Source: Opitutales bacterium (GTDB lineage: Bacteria; Verrucomicrobiota; Verrucomicrobiia; Opitutales; Intestinicryptomonadaceae). From it: a stretch of 22,734 nt of DNA. The notes under the pieces were generated by a model. That model saw only the letters and a program-made list of their open reading frames with translations, did not search any database and was not told where the DNA came from. The translations under genes were made by a program, and so were the position numbers. The stretch is from positions 3,037 to 25,770 of the forward strand of contig JAJXPD010000006.1 of NCBI GenBank assembly GCA_021641325.1, in the 5' to 3' direction. Of this stretch, positions 1 to 7,536 are shown in pieces (within the stretch, counting starts at the first letter, position 1; the number at the start of each line of letters is the position of its first letter).

Positions 1-702
1 AACCAGAACGGTAGAGCCGTCCGACTTTTCGACAATCAGAATCACGCCCGAACCCGAATCGAAAAATCCGCTTTTGTTGTTTTTGTCGAAAAATGCCGAA
101 CCCGCCACGGGATAGACCGCCGCGCCGTCCGAAAACACGGGGCGCATGACGTCGGGCTTGTAGTCCCAATTCACGAGGTCATCGCTGACGGCGTGGGCAA
201 TGAAATACGGCTCGTGAGGAGTCATTGCGTAGGGGTTGAAAAGAAAGTATGCGTGCCAAAGACCGCCGACTTTCACAAGCCCGCAAAAATCGCCCATATA
301 GCCGAATTTGGGCGTAAGGTGAAAAGTCGGACGCCCCCTGTCCTTCGAGTGGTCAATGTAGCCAAGCTCGTCTACTTGGCGGAAGCTCGGCTCTTTCGTC
401 AAAGTCTGGTACGAAAACGTGATTTCGCCGCCCTTGAATTTCGACACGTCAACGGGCGCGTGCCACTGCGCGTTGCCGTCGGCAAGCAGCACCGAACCCG
501 CAAAAACGGTGTTGCCGTCGGCGTCGGTAATTTTTATCTTGTTGTACCGCTCGCCGCCGTTCATGGGCAGAAGCAGCCAGTTTGCCTCGACCTTAACCTT
601 CGCCTCCGAGACTCCCGTAAACGGTGGCGGGTCGGGATAGTCGGTCTGCGCGAATGCGGCAAATGCGGAAAGGAGAAGCGCAATAAAAAGGGGCAATTTC
701 AT
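1..702 (-). CDS. Secreted GH32-family glycosidase (levanase/fructanase-like), 5' part only
   Basis: The first 234 residues of a gene that runs off the left edge; it is open from the ATG at 702 to base 1. Residues 1-18 form a signal peptide (MKLPLFIALLLSAFAAFA, then QT), so the enzyme is exported. Residues about 30-125 look like the beta-rich N-terminal domain found before some Bacteroides-type GH32 levanases (DUF4980-like). The five-bladed propeller then begins: residues 134-141 (GYMGDFCG) sit where GH32 has GW(M/L)NDPNG, with D138 at the nucleophile position. AHAVSDDLVNW (169-179) and AGSAFFDKNNKSGFF (200-214) match GH32 blade motifs (HAVSxDLxxW, SGSAxxDxxNxxGF). The family hydrolyses fructans or sucrose, but the altered first motif makes the substrate uncertain. 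It lies downstream of the FAD oxidoreductase but is separated from it by a terminator. Confidence 0.8.
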   Translation of the reverse strand, partial: MKLPLFIALLLSAFAAFAQTDYPDPPPFTGVSEAKVKVEANWLLLPMNGGERYNKIKITDADGNTVFAGSVLLADGNAQWHAPVDVSKFKGGEITFSYQTLTKEPSFRQVDELGYIDHSKDRGRPTFHLTPKFGYMGDFCGLVKVGGLWHAYFLFNPYAMTPHEPYFIAHAVSDDLVNWDYKPDVMRPVFSDGAAVYPVAGSAFFDKNNKSGFFDSGSGVILIVEKSDGSTVLV

Positions 703-720
703 ACTGTTTTAGAAATCGGA

Positions 721-748
721 ATAATAAAATAGTTCGCGGAACATTCAA
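721..748 (-). promoter_or_regulatory. Possible sigma70-type promoter of the GH32 gene
   Basis: Reading the minus strand, TTGAAT (743-748) and TATTAT (721-726) are separated by 16 bases. The -10 element ends 18 bases before the ATG at 702. It lies just after the terminator of the upstream gene, which is where a promoter would be needed. The leader would be only about 12 bases, with no Shine-Dalgarno sequence. This is pattern matching only. Confidence 0.3.
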
Positions 749-781
749 AAAACGGCGCGGAAATTTTGCGAGCAAAAACGC

Positions 782-808
782 AAAAAAAGACGCCGTTTGC
801 GCGGCGTC
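782..808 (-). terminator. Rho-independent terminator of the FAD oxidoreductase gene
   Basis: A 7-bp perfect stem (789-795 with 802-808, GACGCCG/CGGCGTC) has a 6-base loop and is followed on the minus strand by seven T residues (788 to 782). It lies about 100 bases past the stop codon at 912 and before the GH32 gene, so the two genes are probably separate transcription units. Confidence 0.75.
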
Positions 809-911
809 CAGAGCGAATTTTCAAATGCCGCCGCCCCGATAAAAACGCGCGGTGGGCAAAGCGGGCTGAAGCCGAGCCGCAACCGAATCGGCGGCGCGGA
901 AATCGGGGCTG

Positions 912-2861
912 CTACGCTTTCGGGAATTCGGCGTAGACCCTGACTTCGCAAACCACGACTTTCGGCGAGCCGTTCGTCGCAAGGAACTCAGCGCGGAGCG
1001 ACTTCACCTCGACGGGCGCGAACTCAGCGCGGACAAGCCGCTGGAAGTTGCCCCTGATTTCGCAAAGCCTTCGCTTCGAACCGTCGGGCAGAACGCCAAC
1101 GATGTCGAAGTCGCGCACAAGCTCTTTCTGCGCGCCCCTGTGCATGTTTTTCAGCAGATACTCGGAATGCGTCTGCGAAAGCTCCGCGTGCCCGCCGTAG
1201 AACGCGAACTGCGCCGCCGAAATCTTCACGGGCGAAGCCCACGAAAGCGAAAGCTTCGGCTTCGATGCGGCGTCGGCAACCCAGCGGTTTTCAACGCCGT
1301 TGCGGGAGTCTATCGCCACGCCCGAAAGCACGTTTTCGGGGCGGCTTCCGTCGAGCGATTCGCTTGCGGAAACCGACGCGGAACGCGCGATGTCGAGAGG
1401 GTCGGAATTTTTCAGCCCGAGAATCGTCTGGTCGTCGCGCAAAAGGGTTTGCTGCAAGTCGGAGAGCATGCCCGCGTCGGCGCGAAGCTGCGCGGGGAGA
1501 ACGTTTGCGTCGATGCACGCCGCCGCCGCCGTGCCTACCGCCTGCCCAACCGCCGCGCATGTGGACATCACGCGGGTGGAGGTGAACGCGACGTGGCTGC
1601 AACTGATGTTGCGCCCCGCCATCATCAAATTTTTCACGTTTTTGGAATAGAGCGACGACAGCCCGATATTGTAGAACGGCACTTTGCCGAACTGCCTGCA
1701 CGGACGCCTGTCGGGGGCGTTGAAGCCCTTTGCGGGGTGGTCGTCCATCGACCAGCCGCCGACAGCGACGGCGTCGTCGAAGTTTTTCCAGCCGCCCATG
1801 ATGTCGTGCTGCGTCATGATACGCTCGCCGACGATTCTGAAAGTGTCGCGCCGCCCCGGGACCATAGCGATTGAATCTATCGCGCGGTTGGCGGCTTCGG
1901 GATATTTGCCGCTGTTTTTTAGGTAGTCCCAAACGCCCATTACGATTGAGAGAAGCTCGAAGCGGAGCTTTTCGTTGTCGCCGATTGCGTCGCCGTCGCC
2001 GCCAAGCTCAATCCACCAGTAGCCGTAGGCAAGCCCGTCCGCCTTTATGCTGCGGAACTTCATCTGCTCTGGCGTGATTTTCTTTGCCCAGACGGGAGGC
2101 GTGAACGGCATGGGCTTGTCGTAAAGCTTCGACGTGAACATGATTGTCGAGCCCTGCCGCGTGCCGACGGGGTCGAAGTCCGCGAAAGATTCGCCGAACT
2201 TTTTCGAGCCGTCGCGCCCCGACATAACCTCCGCGCCCGCCTCCATCGCGAGACGGCAGTCGCCCGTGGCGTCCACAAAAATCTTGGCGGAAATTTCGTA
2301 GTTGCGGCGGGCGGTGTCGCAACGCGCGTAGGCGCGGGTGATTTTGCCGTCGGAGACGTCGGCGCCGCAGAGAGAAGTGTCGAGAAGCAGCGTTATGTTT
2401 TTTTCGGACACGCACTTGTCGTAGAGGAGGAAGTCCCACATTTCCCACGCAAGCTGCGGATTGTTTGCGGCGTTTGCAAGTTTAAGCTCTTCGATAATGC
2501 CGCCCTCGCGCCAGCCCGTTCGGGGCGAGTTTACGCCGAGCGGGTGCATCTTGATTTCGGAACTCGAATTTCCGCCGAGCCTCGACCTGTCCTGAACAAG
2601 CACAACTTTTTTCCCGTGCCTTGCAGCCGACAACGCCGCGCACACGCCCGCAAGACCGCCGCCCGCCACGAGAACGTCGCATTCGACGGCGAGCTTCTCC
2701 ATGGTTTTGCCGTCGTTTACGAAGCGTCCCCCGAAAGTTTTTTCGGGCTTCCCCAAAATTTTTCCGACTCCCTTTGCCGACGCCGAAGACGGCGCGCTCA
2801 CAATCAGACTGTACCCCAGCATAGACGCCGCGGCCATGAAATCCCTGCGTTTTATTCCCAT
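912..2861 (-). CDS. Tat-exported FAD-dependent oxidoreductase (FAD_oxidored family)
   Basis: A 649-residue protein. The N-terminus KRRDFMAAASMLGYSLIVSA (4-23) is a twin-arginine signal, and it supports the start at 2861 over the internal Met9. Residues 60-92 form an FAD-binding Rossmann unit (VLVAGGGLAG, then an acidic-end strand VVLVQDR). GGNSSSEI follows at 96-103, and a second conserved FAD segment near residues 410-445 (NLMMAGRNISCSHVAFTSTR) is typical of the PF12831 FAD-dependent oxidoreductases. The last 130 residues look like a beta-sandwich, possibly carbohydrate-binding. Proteins of this type are abundant in PVC and Bacteroidota genomes beside glycosidases and sulfatases, and their substrates are mostly unknown. 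The secreted GH32 gene next door fits a role in sugar oxidation, but this is inference. The gene is divergent from the TPR operon. Confidence 0.85.
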   Translation of the reverse strand: MGIKRRDFMAAASMLGYSLIVSAPSSASAKGVGKILGKPEKTFGGRFVNDGKTMEKLAVECDVLVAGGGLAGVCAALSAARHGKKVVLVQDRSRLGGNSSSEIKMHPLGVNSPRTGWREGGIIEELKLANAANNPQLAWEMWDFLLYDKCVSEKNITLLLDTSLCGADVSDGKITRAYARCDTARRNYEISAKIFVDATGDCRLAMEAGAEVMSGRDGSKKFGESFADFDPVGTRQGSTIMFTSKLYDKPMPFTPPVWAKKITPEQMKFRSIKADGLAYGYWWIELGGDGDAIGDNEKLRFELLSIVMGVWDYLKNSGKYPEAANRAIDSIAMVPGRRDTFRIVGERIMTQHDIMGGWKNFDDAVAVGGWSMDDHPAKGFNAPDRRPCRQFGKVPFYNIGLSSLYSKNVKNLMMAGRNISCSHVAFTSTRVMSTCAAVGQAVGTAAAACIDANVLPAQLRADAGMLSDLQQTLLRDDQTILGLKNSDPLDIARSASVSASESLDGSRPENVLSGVAIDSRNGVENRWVADAASKPKLSLSWASPVKISAAQFAFYGGHAELSQTHSEYLLKNMHRGAQKELVRDFDIVGVLPDGSKRRLCEIRGNFQRLVRAEFAPVEVKSLRAEFLATNGSPKVVVCEVRVYAEFPKA

Positions 2862-2948
2862 TTTTATATACCGATAGAATTTGATGTTGCCGACGCCGCG
2901 CGCCGTTTTCTAAAAGTGCTAAAAGTTTTTCGGAAAAATCCGCGTCTG

Positions 2949-2996
2949 TCAAGACACTATCGCCGCGCGAATTTGTCTTGAAAAGAAAACGCTTTT
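2949..2996. promoter_or_regulatory. Inverted repeat and LacI-type core in a divergent intergenic region
   Basis: The 151-base gap between two divergent genes holds a 7-bp inverted repeat (TCAAGAC 2949-2955, GTCTTGA 2975-2981, spacer 19 bases). Beside it is AAAACGCTTTT (2986-2996), an odd palindrome that contains AAACGCTT, a match to the degenerate core bound by many LacI-family regulators. A weak plus-strand promoter (TTGAAA 2979-2984, 17 bases, AATATA 3002-3007) overlaps it, so a bound protein would block it. The evidence is pattern only; no regulator gene is in the window. Confidence 0.25.
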
Positions 2997-3012
2997 TAAG
3001 GAATATACGAGA

Positions 3013-5580
3013 ATGCGAAGGATTATTTGCGCCGTATTGTGCGCGTCGATTTACATGCAGTCGGTCGAAGCCGCGCCGAACGCGAATCAGGCGGCGGGGA
3101 AAATGCCCGAAACCGCCGCGCCCCTCTCGACATCGGAGAAACGGCGCACGGCGGAATATCTGGAATCGCTCGGAAAATCGGCGCAGTCGGCTCTCCGCGC
3201 GGGAATGCCGTCGCTCGCAAAGGCGATTGTAGGCGACGCAATCGAATCGGGAAACATTCCCAAAGAGCTTGAATCGGGCTTCGACGCAATACTCGTGGAC
3301 GCGCTGATTGCGCAGGGCGCGTTCGAGGACGCAAAAAAACTGTTCGCAAAAATAGACTCAAAATCGCCCGCCGACAAAATCAGAAGCGCATTGATAAACG
3401 TGGGAATGTTCAACGCCTCCGCGGCCGCGGCGGACTTGGAGGGAATAAGCCCCGAAAAGCTCGGCTCAGACGAGCTTCCGTGGTATTTCATAGCATCGGG
3501 CTACATAGACTACGAGCGCGGCGACACGCGCAAAGCCCTCGAAAACTTCGAAAAGGCGAAGAAATCGGCGGACTTCCCCGCGACAATCGCCGACGTCGAA
3601 ATCGCCGAAACTTTCTGCAAAATGGACGGCGCCGACACGGGCGAAAGCCCCGAAACGCTCGCAAAAAACCTCGGCGAAAAGGTGAAAATCTACATGGGCA
3701 CTCCCCAGGGCTTCCAGCTCGCAAAGCAGTACGCGGCCGCCCTCTACAAGCTCGGCAAGCGGGAGGAGGCAATCGAGCAGCTCGAAGCCCAGCTCGAAAT
3801 CGAGCTTGCGTCGGAGCTTGACAAGGACGAAATCAGAATCGTCGCCGCCGCGATGACAAAAAGCCCCGAAAAACAGCTCGACATGCTGCGCGGAATTCTG
3901 CGCGAAACCGCGTCGCCCGCCGTCTGCGATTTCGCCCTCGCGATGTACGCAAAAAACGCGTCGGCGTCAGCGGAGAACAAGCGGAAATTCTTGGAGGAAC
4001 TTCTCGAAAACGGCTCGGAAAAAATACGCGACAGAATCTACCTCGAGCTCGCGAAAGCCGCAATAGACCTGCGCAACGGCGCGGAGGCGTCGAAATTCGC
4101 GGGGAAGCTTGTCGACGAATTTCCCGCGTCGAAATACAAAAGCGACGCGCTCAGAATCCTCGCGTGGACGGCGTTCGCCTCCGCCGCCGACAAACTGCCC
4201 GAATACAGGCTTGCGGCAAAACACCTCGAATCGCTCGCCGAGCTTGAAAGCGACCCGCAAAAGGCGCGCGAAATGAAACTGCTCGCCGCCGACTGCTTCT
4301 ACCTCAACAAAGACTACGGCACGGCGGCGAAACTCTATGCGGAGCTGATGGACACTATGGTGTCGAAGCGCGGGGTAATCCTCAACCGCGCGATAGAGTC
4401 GTACCTGCTGCGCGGCGAGGAAAAGAGCGCGGTCGAACTGCTCGACGCCGCCTACGGAAAGAGCGGCGTGGGCGATGACGCCATCTGGAACGCCGAGTGG
4501 AAAATAATTTCGCGCTTCCGCGCAAACGGCGAAAGCGCGAAGGCTCTGGCGAGAATCGAACGCGCTGCGAAATCGACGCGCTCGAAACAGCTCCTCGTAA
4601 AAATGCAGTGGCTGCTTGCGAGAATCACGGAGGAATCGGGCGACACGCAAAAGGCGGTCGAACGGTGCGACAAAATCCTAGCCGAACTCGCGAACCCCGA
4701 CTCCGCCGACAAAAGCACGCGCGAAATCGTGGCGTCGAACGCAATGCTCATGAAAGCCCGCTGCCTCGAAACGCTCGGCAAAACCGACGAAGCCGTGGCG
4801 GTCTACAAAAGCTTGCAGGAAAAATATCCGCAAAGCGACGCCGCAAAAGTCTCCTACCTCTACAACGCCAGAACCGAGGCGGGGCGCGGAAATTTCGCCG
4901 CCGCCCAACAGCTCTGCCGCGCGCTCGCCGAATCCGACCCCAAGGGCGACTACGCCTACGACGCCGTCTCCGACGCCGCCCAGTACGCCCGCAAAGTCGG
5001 GCTTGAAGCCGACTACAAAAACGCGCTCAAAATGCTCGACAAACTTTGCGCCGACTTCCCCGACAGCCCGCGCAACTTCTACTCGCGCCTCGCGCAGGCG
5101 GAAATTTTGCGCCTGCTGAACGCATTTCCCGACGCCCGCAAACTTTACGAGGAAATCATCAACAACTACCAGTCGCACCCCGAAATACACCTCGCGTGGC
5201 TCGGACTCGGCGACTGCGTGCTTGCCCAGCCCACGCGCGCGCTCAACGCCGTCGCGATTTTCGAGCGCATCTACGCACTCCCCGAAAGCTCGCCCGCGAC
5301 GAAAGCCGAAGCCGCGTTCAAATGCGCCTACGCCCTCGAACGCGCGGGGCGCACGCGCGAGGCAAACGAAATGCGCTGGGGCACGGCGCGGCAGCTCCTC
5401 GCCGAAAAGCCCGCCGACGCCGCGGCGAAATACTGGGTGGGGCGCAGCCTCTACGCGCTTGCGGGCAACCTCGAAGCCGCGGGCGAAAAGCGCGACGCCC
5501 GCGCGGCGTACGAACTCATTGTAAAATACAAACTGCCGTCGCAAATGGCGGCAAAGGCGAAACTGGAAAAACTCAATTAA
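3013..5580 (+). CDS. Large periplasmic TPR-repeat protein, first gene of an ExbB/ExbD operon
   Basis: An 855-residue protein. Residues 1-20 (MRRIICAVLCASIYMQSVEA) form a signal peptide, so the rest is periplasmic or bound to the outer membrane; there is no lipobox Cys at the cleavage point. The remainder is almost all alpha-helical tetratricopeptide-like repeats. Clear units include residues near 155-180 (YIDYERGDTRKALENFEKA), 235-260 (LGKREEAIEQLEAQLE), 430-450 (NKDYGTAAKLYAEL) and 590-620 (LGKTDEAVAVYKSLQEKYP). No catalytic motif is visible. The stop is four bases before the exbB start. Its position beside ExbB/ExbD recalls CpoB/YbgF of the Tol-Pal system, but it is about three times longer. 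It probably acts as a scaffold or partner for the energised complex. A weak AAGGA lies 10 bases before the ATG. Confidence 0.8.
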   Translation: MRRIICAVLCASIYMQSVEAAPNANQAAGKMPETAAPLSTSEKRRTAEYLESLGKSAQSALRAGMPSLAKAIVGDAIESGNIPKELESGFDAILVDALIAQGAFEDAKKLFAKIDSKSPADKIRSALINVGMFNASAAAADLEGISPEKLGSDELPWYFIASGYIDYERGDTRKALENFEKAKKSADFPATIADVEIAETFCKMDGADTGESPETLAKNLGEKVKIYMGTPQGFQLAKQYAAALYKLGKREEAIEQLEAQLEIELASELDKDEIRIVAAAMTKSPEKQLDMLRGILRETASPAVCDFALAMYAKNASASAENKRKFLEELLENGSEKIRDRIYLELAKAAIDLRNGAEASKFAGKLVDEFPASKYKSDALRILAWTAFASAADKLPEYRLAAKHLESLAELESDPQKAREMKLLAADCFYLNKDYGTAAKLYAELMDTMVSKRGVILNRAIESYLLRGEEKSAVELLDAAYGKSGVGDDAIWNAEWKIISRFRANGESAKALARIERAAKSTRSKQLLVKMQWLLARITEESGDTQKAVERCDKILAELANPDSADKSTREIVASNAMLMKARCLETLGKTDEAVAVYKSLQEKYPQSDAAKVSYLYNARTEAGRGNFAAAQQLCRALAESDPKGDYAYDAVSDAAQYARKVGLEADYKNALKMLDKLCADFPDSPRNFYSRLAQAEILRLLNAFPDARKLYEEIINNYQSHPEIHLAWLGLGDCVLAQPTRALNAVAIFERIYALPESSPATKAEAAFKCAYALERAGRTREANEMRWGTARQLLAEKPADAAAKYWVGRSLYALAGNLEAAGEKRDARAAYELIVKYKLPSQMAAKAKLEKLN

Positions 5581-5584
5581 TTTT

Positions 5585-6244
5585 ATGCAGAAACTCATCG
5601 ACATCTTTTCAATGGGCGGCCCCGTAATGATACCGCTTGCGGGCTTGGGCTTCGTGGGGGCGATAATTTTTCTCGAACGCCTGCTCTACCTGCACAAGGG
5701 GCAGATACGCGCGGTCGAGTTCGTGTCGGGCATAAAAACCGCGCTCAAAAACAGGCGGCTTCTCGAAGCAATCACAATTTGCGACGAAAGCTTCGGACCG
5801 ATTCCGCGAATCGTAAAAACCGCCCTACTCAACATAGAACAGCCGCGCGACGTCATGGCGCAAAGCGTGGCGGTCGCCGCGCAAAACGAATTCGCGCTGA
5901 TAGACAGGCGCGTGGCGAGCGTCGCGCTCGTGGCGAAAGTCGCGCCGCTGCTGGGGCTGTTGGGGACGGTCGTAGCGCTTCTGCAAAGCTTCTACACAAT
6001 GTCTAAAAGCGGCTCGTACGCGACCGCCGCGGAATTTTCGGGCTATGTCTACGCCGCCCTGCTCTCGACGGCGTTCGGGCTTCTGATTTCGATTTCGGGC
6101 TGGCTTGCGTACAGCTTTCTCAACAGCCGCGTGCGCGCGCTCGCCCACGACATCGACCTTTCCGCGAACGAAATCCTGCTTTTCATCAACAGGGGCATGC
6201 CCGAAAACGAAAACCTGCACTTGAAGGGAAAGGACGCAAAATGA
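5585..6244 (+). CDS. exbB: MotA/TolQ/ExbB-family proton channel subunit
   Basis: A 219-residue inner-membrane protein of the usual ExbB/TolQ length. Three membrane helices are visible at about residues 12-30, 110-134 and 152-175, with the large cytoplasmic segment between the first two. The family signature PLLGLLGTVVALLQSF (121-136) carries the conserved Thr128, and helix 3 has ALLSTAFGL with Thr162. At the place of E. coli ExbB Glu176 this protein has Ala157, as in many ExbB-like proteins outside enteric bacteria. With ExbD it uses proton flow to drive a periplasmic partner. It overlaps exbD by four bases (ATGA), so translation is coupled. ExbB or TolQ identity cannot be settled by sequence alone; the TonB-like fourth gene favours ExbB. 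Confidence 0.88.
   Translation: MQKLIDIFSMGGPVMIPLAGLGFVGAIIFLERLLYLHKGQIRAVEFVSGIKTALKNRRLLEAITICDESFGPIPRIVKTALLNIEQPRDVMAQSVAVAAQNEFALIDRRVASVALVAKVAPLLGLLGTVVALLQSFYTMSKSGSYATAAEFSGYVYAALLSTAFGLLISISGWLAYSFLNSRVRALAHDIDLSANEILLFINRGMPENENLHLKGKDAK
6229..6234 (+). promoter_or_regulatory. Ribosome binding site of exbD
   Basis: AAAGGA lies six bases before the exbD ATG at 6241. It is one of the few clear Shine-Dalgarno-like sequences in the window, and it lies inside the exbB coding sequence. Confidence 0.5.
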
Positions 6245-6672
6245 CGATTGTCGACGTTTCGTCGAAAGTCAGGCGCGAGCGCATAACGCTTTGCTCGGCG
6301 GCTCTTGCCGACGCGCTTTTAATCGCGCTGATGTTTACGGTGCTCGGCTCCAAGTTCATACTCGCTCCGGGGTTCGCGGTGGACTTCGGCGGAGACTCCC
6401 TGCCCGCGGCGAAATCGCCCGACGCGGCGGTCGTAGACGGAGACCTCGACGTGCTCAACGCGAACGGAAATTCGATGGTGATTTTCGACGGCGCGATTTT
6501 CAACGCCGAAACTTTCGCAAGAAAAATGGCGACGGAAAAAAAACGCCGCGGCACGCTGCTCGTCAAGGCCGACAAAAACCTCGACGCGCAGACTCTGCTT
6601 AATATTTGCGAGTCGGCGCGCGCGGGCGGATACACAAAAATCCACATCGCCGCCCGCCCCGAAAACCCCTAA
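6241..6672 (+). CDS. exbD: ExbD/TolR-family biopolymer transport protein
   Basis: A 143-residue single-pass protein. A short cytoplasmic N-terminus (1-16) leads into a membrane helix (about 17-42, ALADALLIALMFTVLG). Asp24 sits where ExbD has its proton-carrying membrane Asp (Asp25 in E. coli). The periplasmic domain (45-143) ends with the ExbD/TolR fold pattern: a strand GTLLVKADKN, then a helix LLNICESARAGGY, then the strand KIHIAA. It acts with the ExbB pentamer to couple proton entry to movement of a TonB or TolA type protein. The start overlaps the exbB stop, and the stop is three bases before the next gene. Confidence 0.85.
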   Translation: MTIVDVSSKVRRERITLCSAALADALLIALMFTVLGSKFILAPGFAVDFGGDSLPAAKSPDAAVVDGDLDVLNANGNSMVIFDGAIFNAETFARKMATEKKRRGTLLVKADKNLDAQTLLNICESARAGGYTKIHIAARPENP

Positions 6673-6675
6673 CAG

Positions 6676-7374
6676 ATGGACGACGCCCGACAGAAACGCC
6701 ACACAACGCTCGTTTCCGCGCTCGCAACATGCGCGGCGGCGGCGGCGTTTTTTGCGTTTTTCCCCGACGTCTCCCCCGAATGCAAAGACCCGAAAGAGCC
6801 GCAAACGCTCGCGTCGATTTCGACCGACGGCGAGGGATTTTTCGGGCTTGACGAAATCGCCGACTTCGCCCCGCTTTTCCTGCCCACAAGGCGCAACGCC
6901 TCCGCCGCGCCCCGCAAAATTCCGCAACCAGCGGGCTGGGATTTCGGCAAGAGCGATTCCGACACCCCCGCCGCCGCCTTGCGCTCGCCCGAATTTCTGC
7001 CGAACGCCGAAAGCGACATGGCGCGCGGGCGCAGCGCATTCATGAGGGCGGTCATGCGCAACTTCTTTTCGTCGTACGGCCGCGCAAACTTGGACATTCC
7101 CCAATCGGACGGCTCGGCGACATTCAAGCTTGTCGATTTGAACACGGGCGAAACCGTAAGAACCGCGCCCGTAAAATTGAAGTCGCCCAACAAAATGTAC
7201 GCCGTCGCCGAGTTCAAAGTCTATATAGAGCGCGACGGCTGGGCGATGAAGCCGCTCGAACTGCAATCGTCGGGCGACGAGCGCAACGACGCCGAACTTG
7301 CGTCAATGCTGACCTCCGCAAAGCTCCTCAAAGGCGCGGAGAAAGGCGAGTACAGGGCGGTTTTCATACCCTGA
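6676..7374 (+). CDS. Single-pass periplasmic protein with divergent TonB-like C-terminus
   Basis: A 232-residue protein in the position of TonB/TolA after exbB and exbD. It has a short basic cytoplasmic end (1-10), one membrane helix (about 11-30) and a linker (about 35-110) rich in Pro, Ala and charged residues but without the long Pro-Lys/Pro-Glu repeats of E. coli TonB. The C-terminal domain runs from about 115 to 232. Its last 60 residues follow the TonB_C pattern: a strand AEFKVYIERDGWAMKPLELQSSGD (178-201), a helix NDAELASMLTSAKLL, and a final strand YRAVFIP. This likely makes it the energy transducer that contacts outer-membrane receptors. The assignment rests on pattern and context; a lineage-specific TolA-like role is the main alternative. 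Confidence 0.55.
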   Translation: MDDARQKRHTTLVSALATCAAAAAFFAFFPDVSPECKDPKEPQTLASISTDGEGFFGLDEIADFAPLFLPTRRNASAAPRKIPQPAGWDFGKSDSDTPAAALRSPEFLPNAESDMARGRSAFMRAVMRNFFSSYGRANLDIPQSDGSATFKLVDLNTGETVRTAPVKLKSPNKMYAVAEFKVYIERDGWAMKPLELQSSGDERNDAELASMLTSAKLLKGAEKGEYRAVFIP

Positions 7375-7376
7375 TT

Positions 7377-7411
7377 TAGGCGGGCGGCCGAATAAAATTC
7401 CGCTCCGCCTA
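7377..7411. other. Strong hairpin without a T tract after the TonB-like gene
   Basis: TAGGCGG-GCGG (7377-7387) pairs with CCGC-T-CCGCCTA (7400-7411), giving 11 paired bases with one bulged T and a 12-base loop. The left arm overlaps the TAG-like bases just after the stop codon region. No T run follows on either strand, so it is not a classical terminator. It may protect the mRNA 3' end ahead of the real terminator 80 bases on. Confidence 0.4.
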
Positions 7412-7484
7412 TGCGCGCCGCGCCCGCGCGCCATGTCGCTTTCGGCGTTCGGCAGAAAATCCAGTCGGCGCAAAGACATGCGCC

Positions 7485-7520
7485 TAAAAAAACGCCCGTC
7501 GAAAACTCGGCGGGCGTTTT
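7485..7520. terminator. Two-way rho-independent terminator between convergent genes
   Basis: AAAACGCCCG (7489-7498) pairs perfectly with CGGGCGTTTT (7511-7520) around a 12-base loop. On the minus strand the stem leads into eight T residues (7492 to 7485), and it lies 17 bases past the rng stop. On the plus strand it ends in four T residues. It can serve both the plus-strand exb operon and the minus-strand lptB-rng operon. Confidence 0.75.
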
Positions 7521-7536
7521 GCGGAATTTGCGGCGT

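Noticed and set aside
834..908. Long-range inverted repeat CCCCGAT (834-840) / ATCGGGG (902-908)
   Set aside because: Seven-base arms 61 bases apart in a GC-rich gap are weak, and the terminator at 782-808 already explains the region.
2862..2893. TATATA just before the FAD oxidoreductase ATG as a -10 box (with TCGGCA 17 bases upstream)
   Set aside because: The -10 would end three bases before the ATG, placing the transcript start inside the Tat signal that marks the real N-terminus. AT-richness before start codons is a simpler reading.
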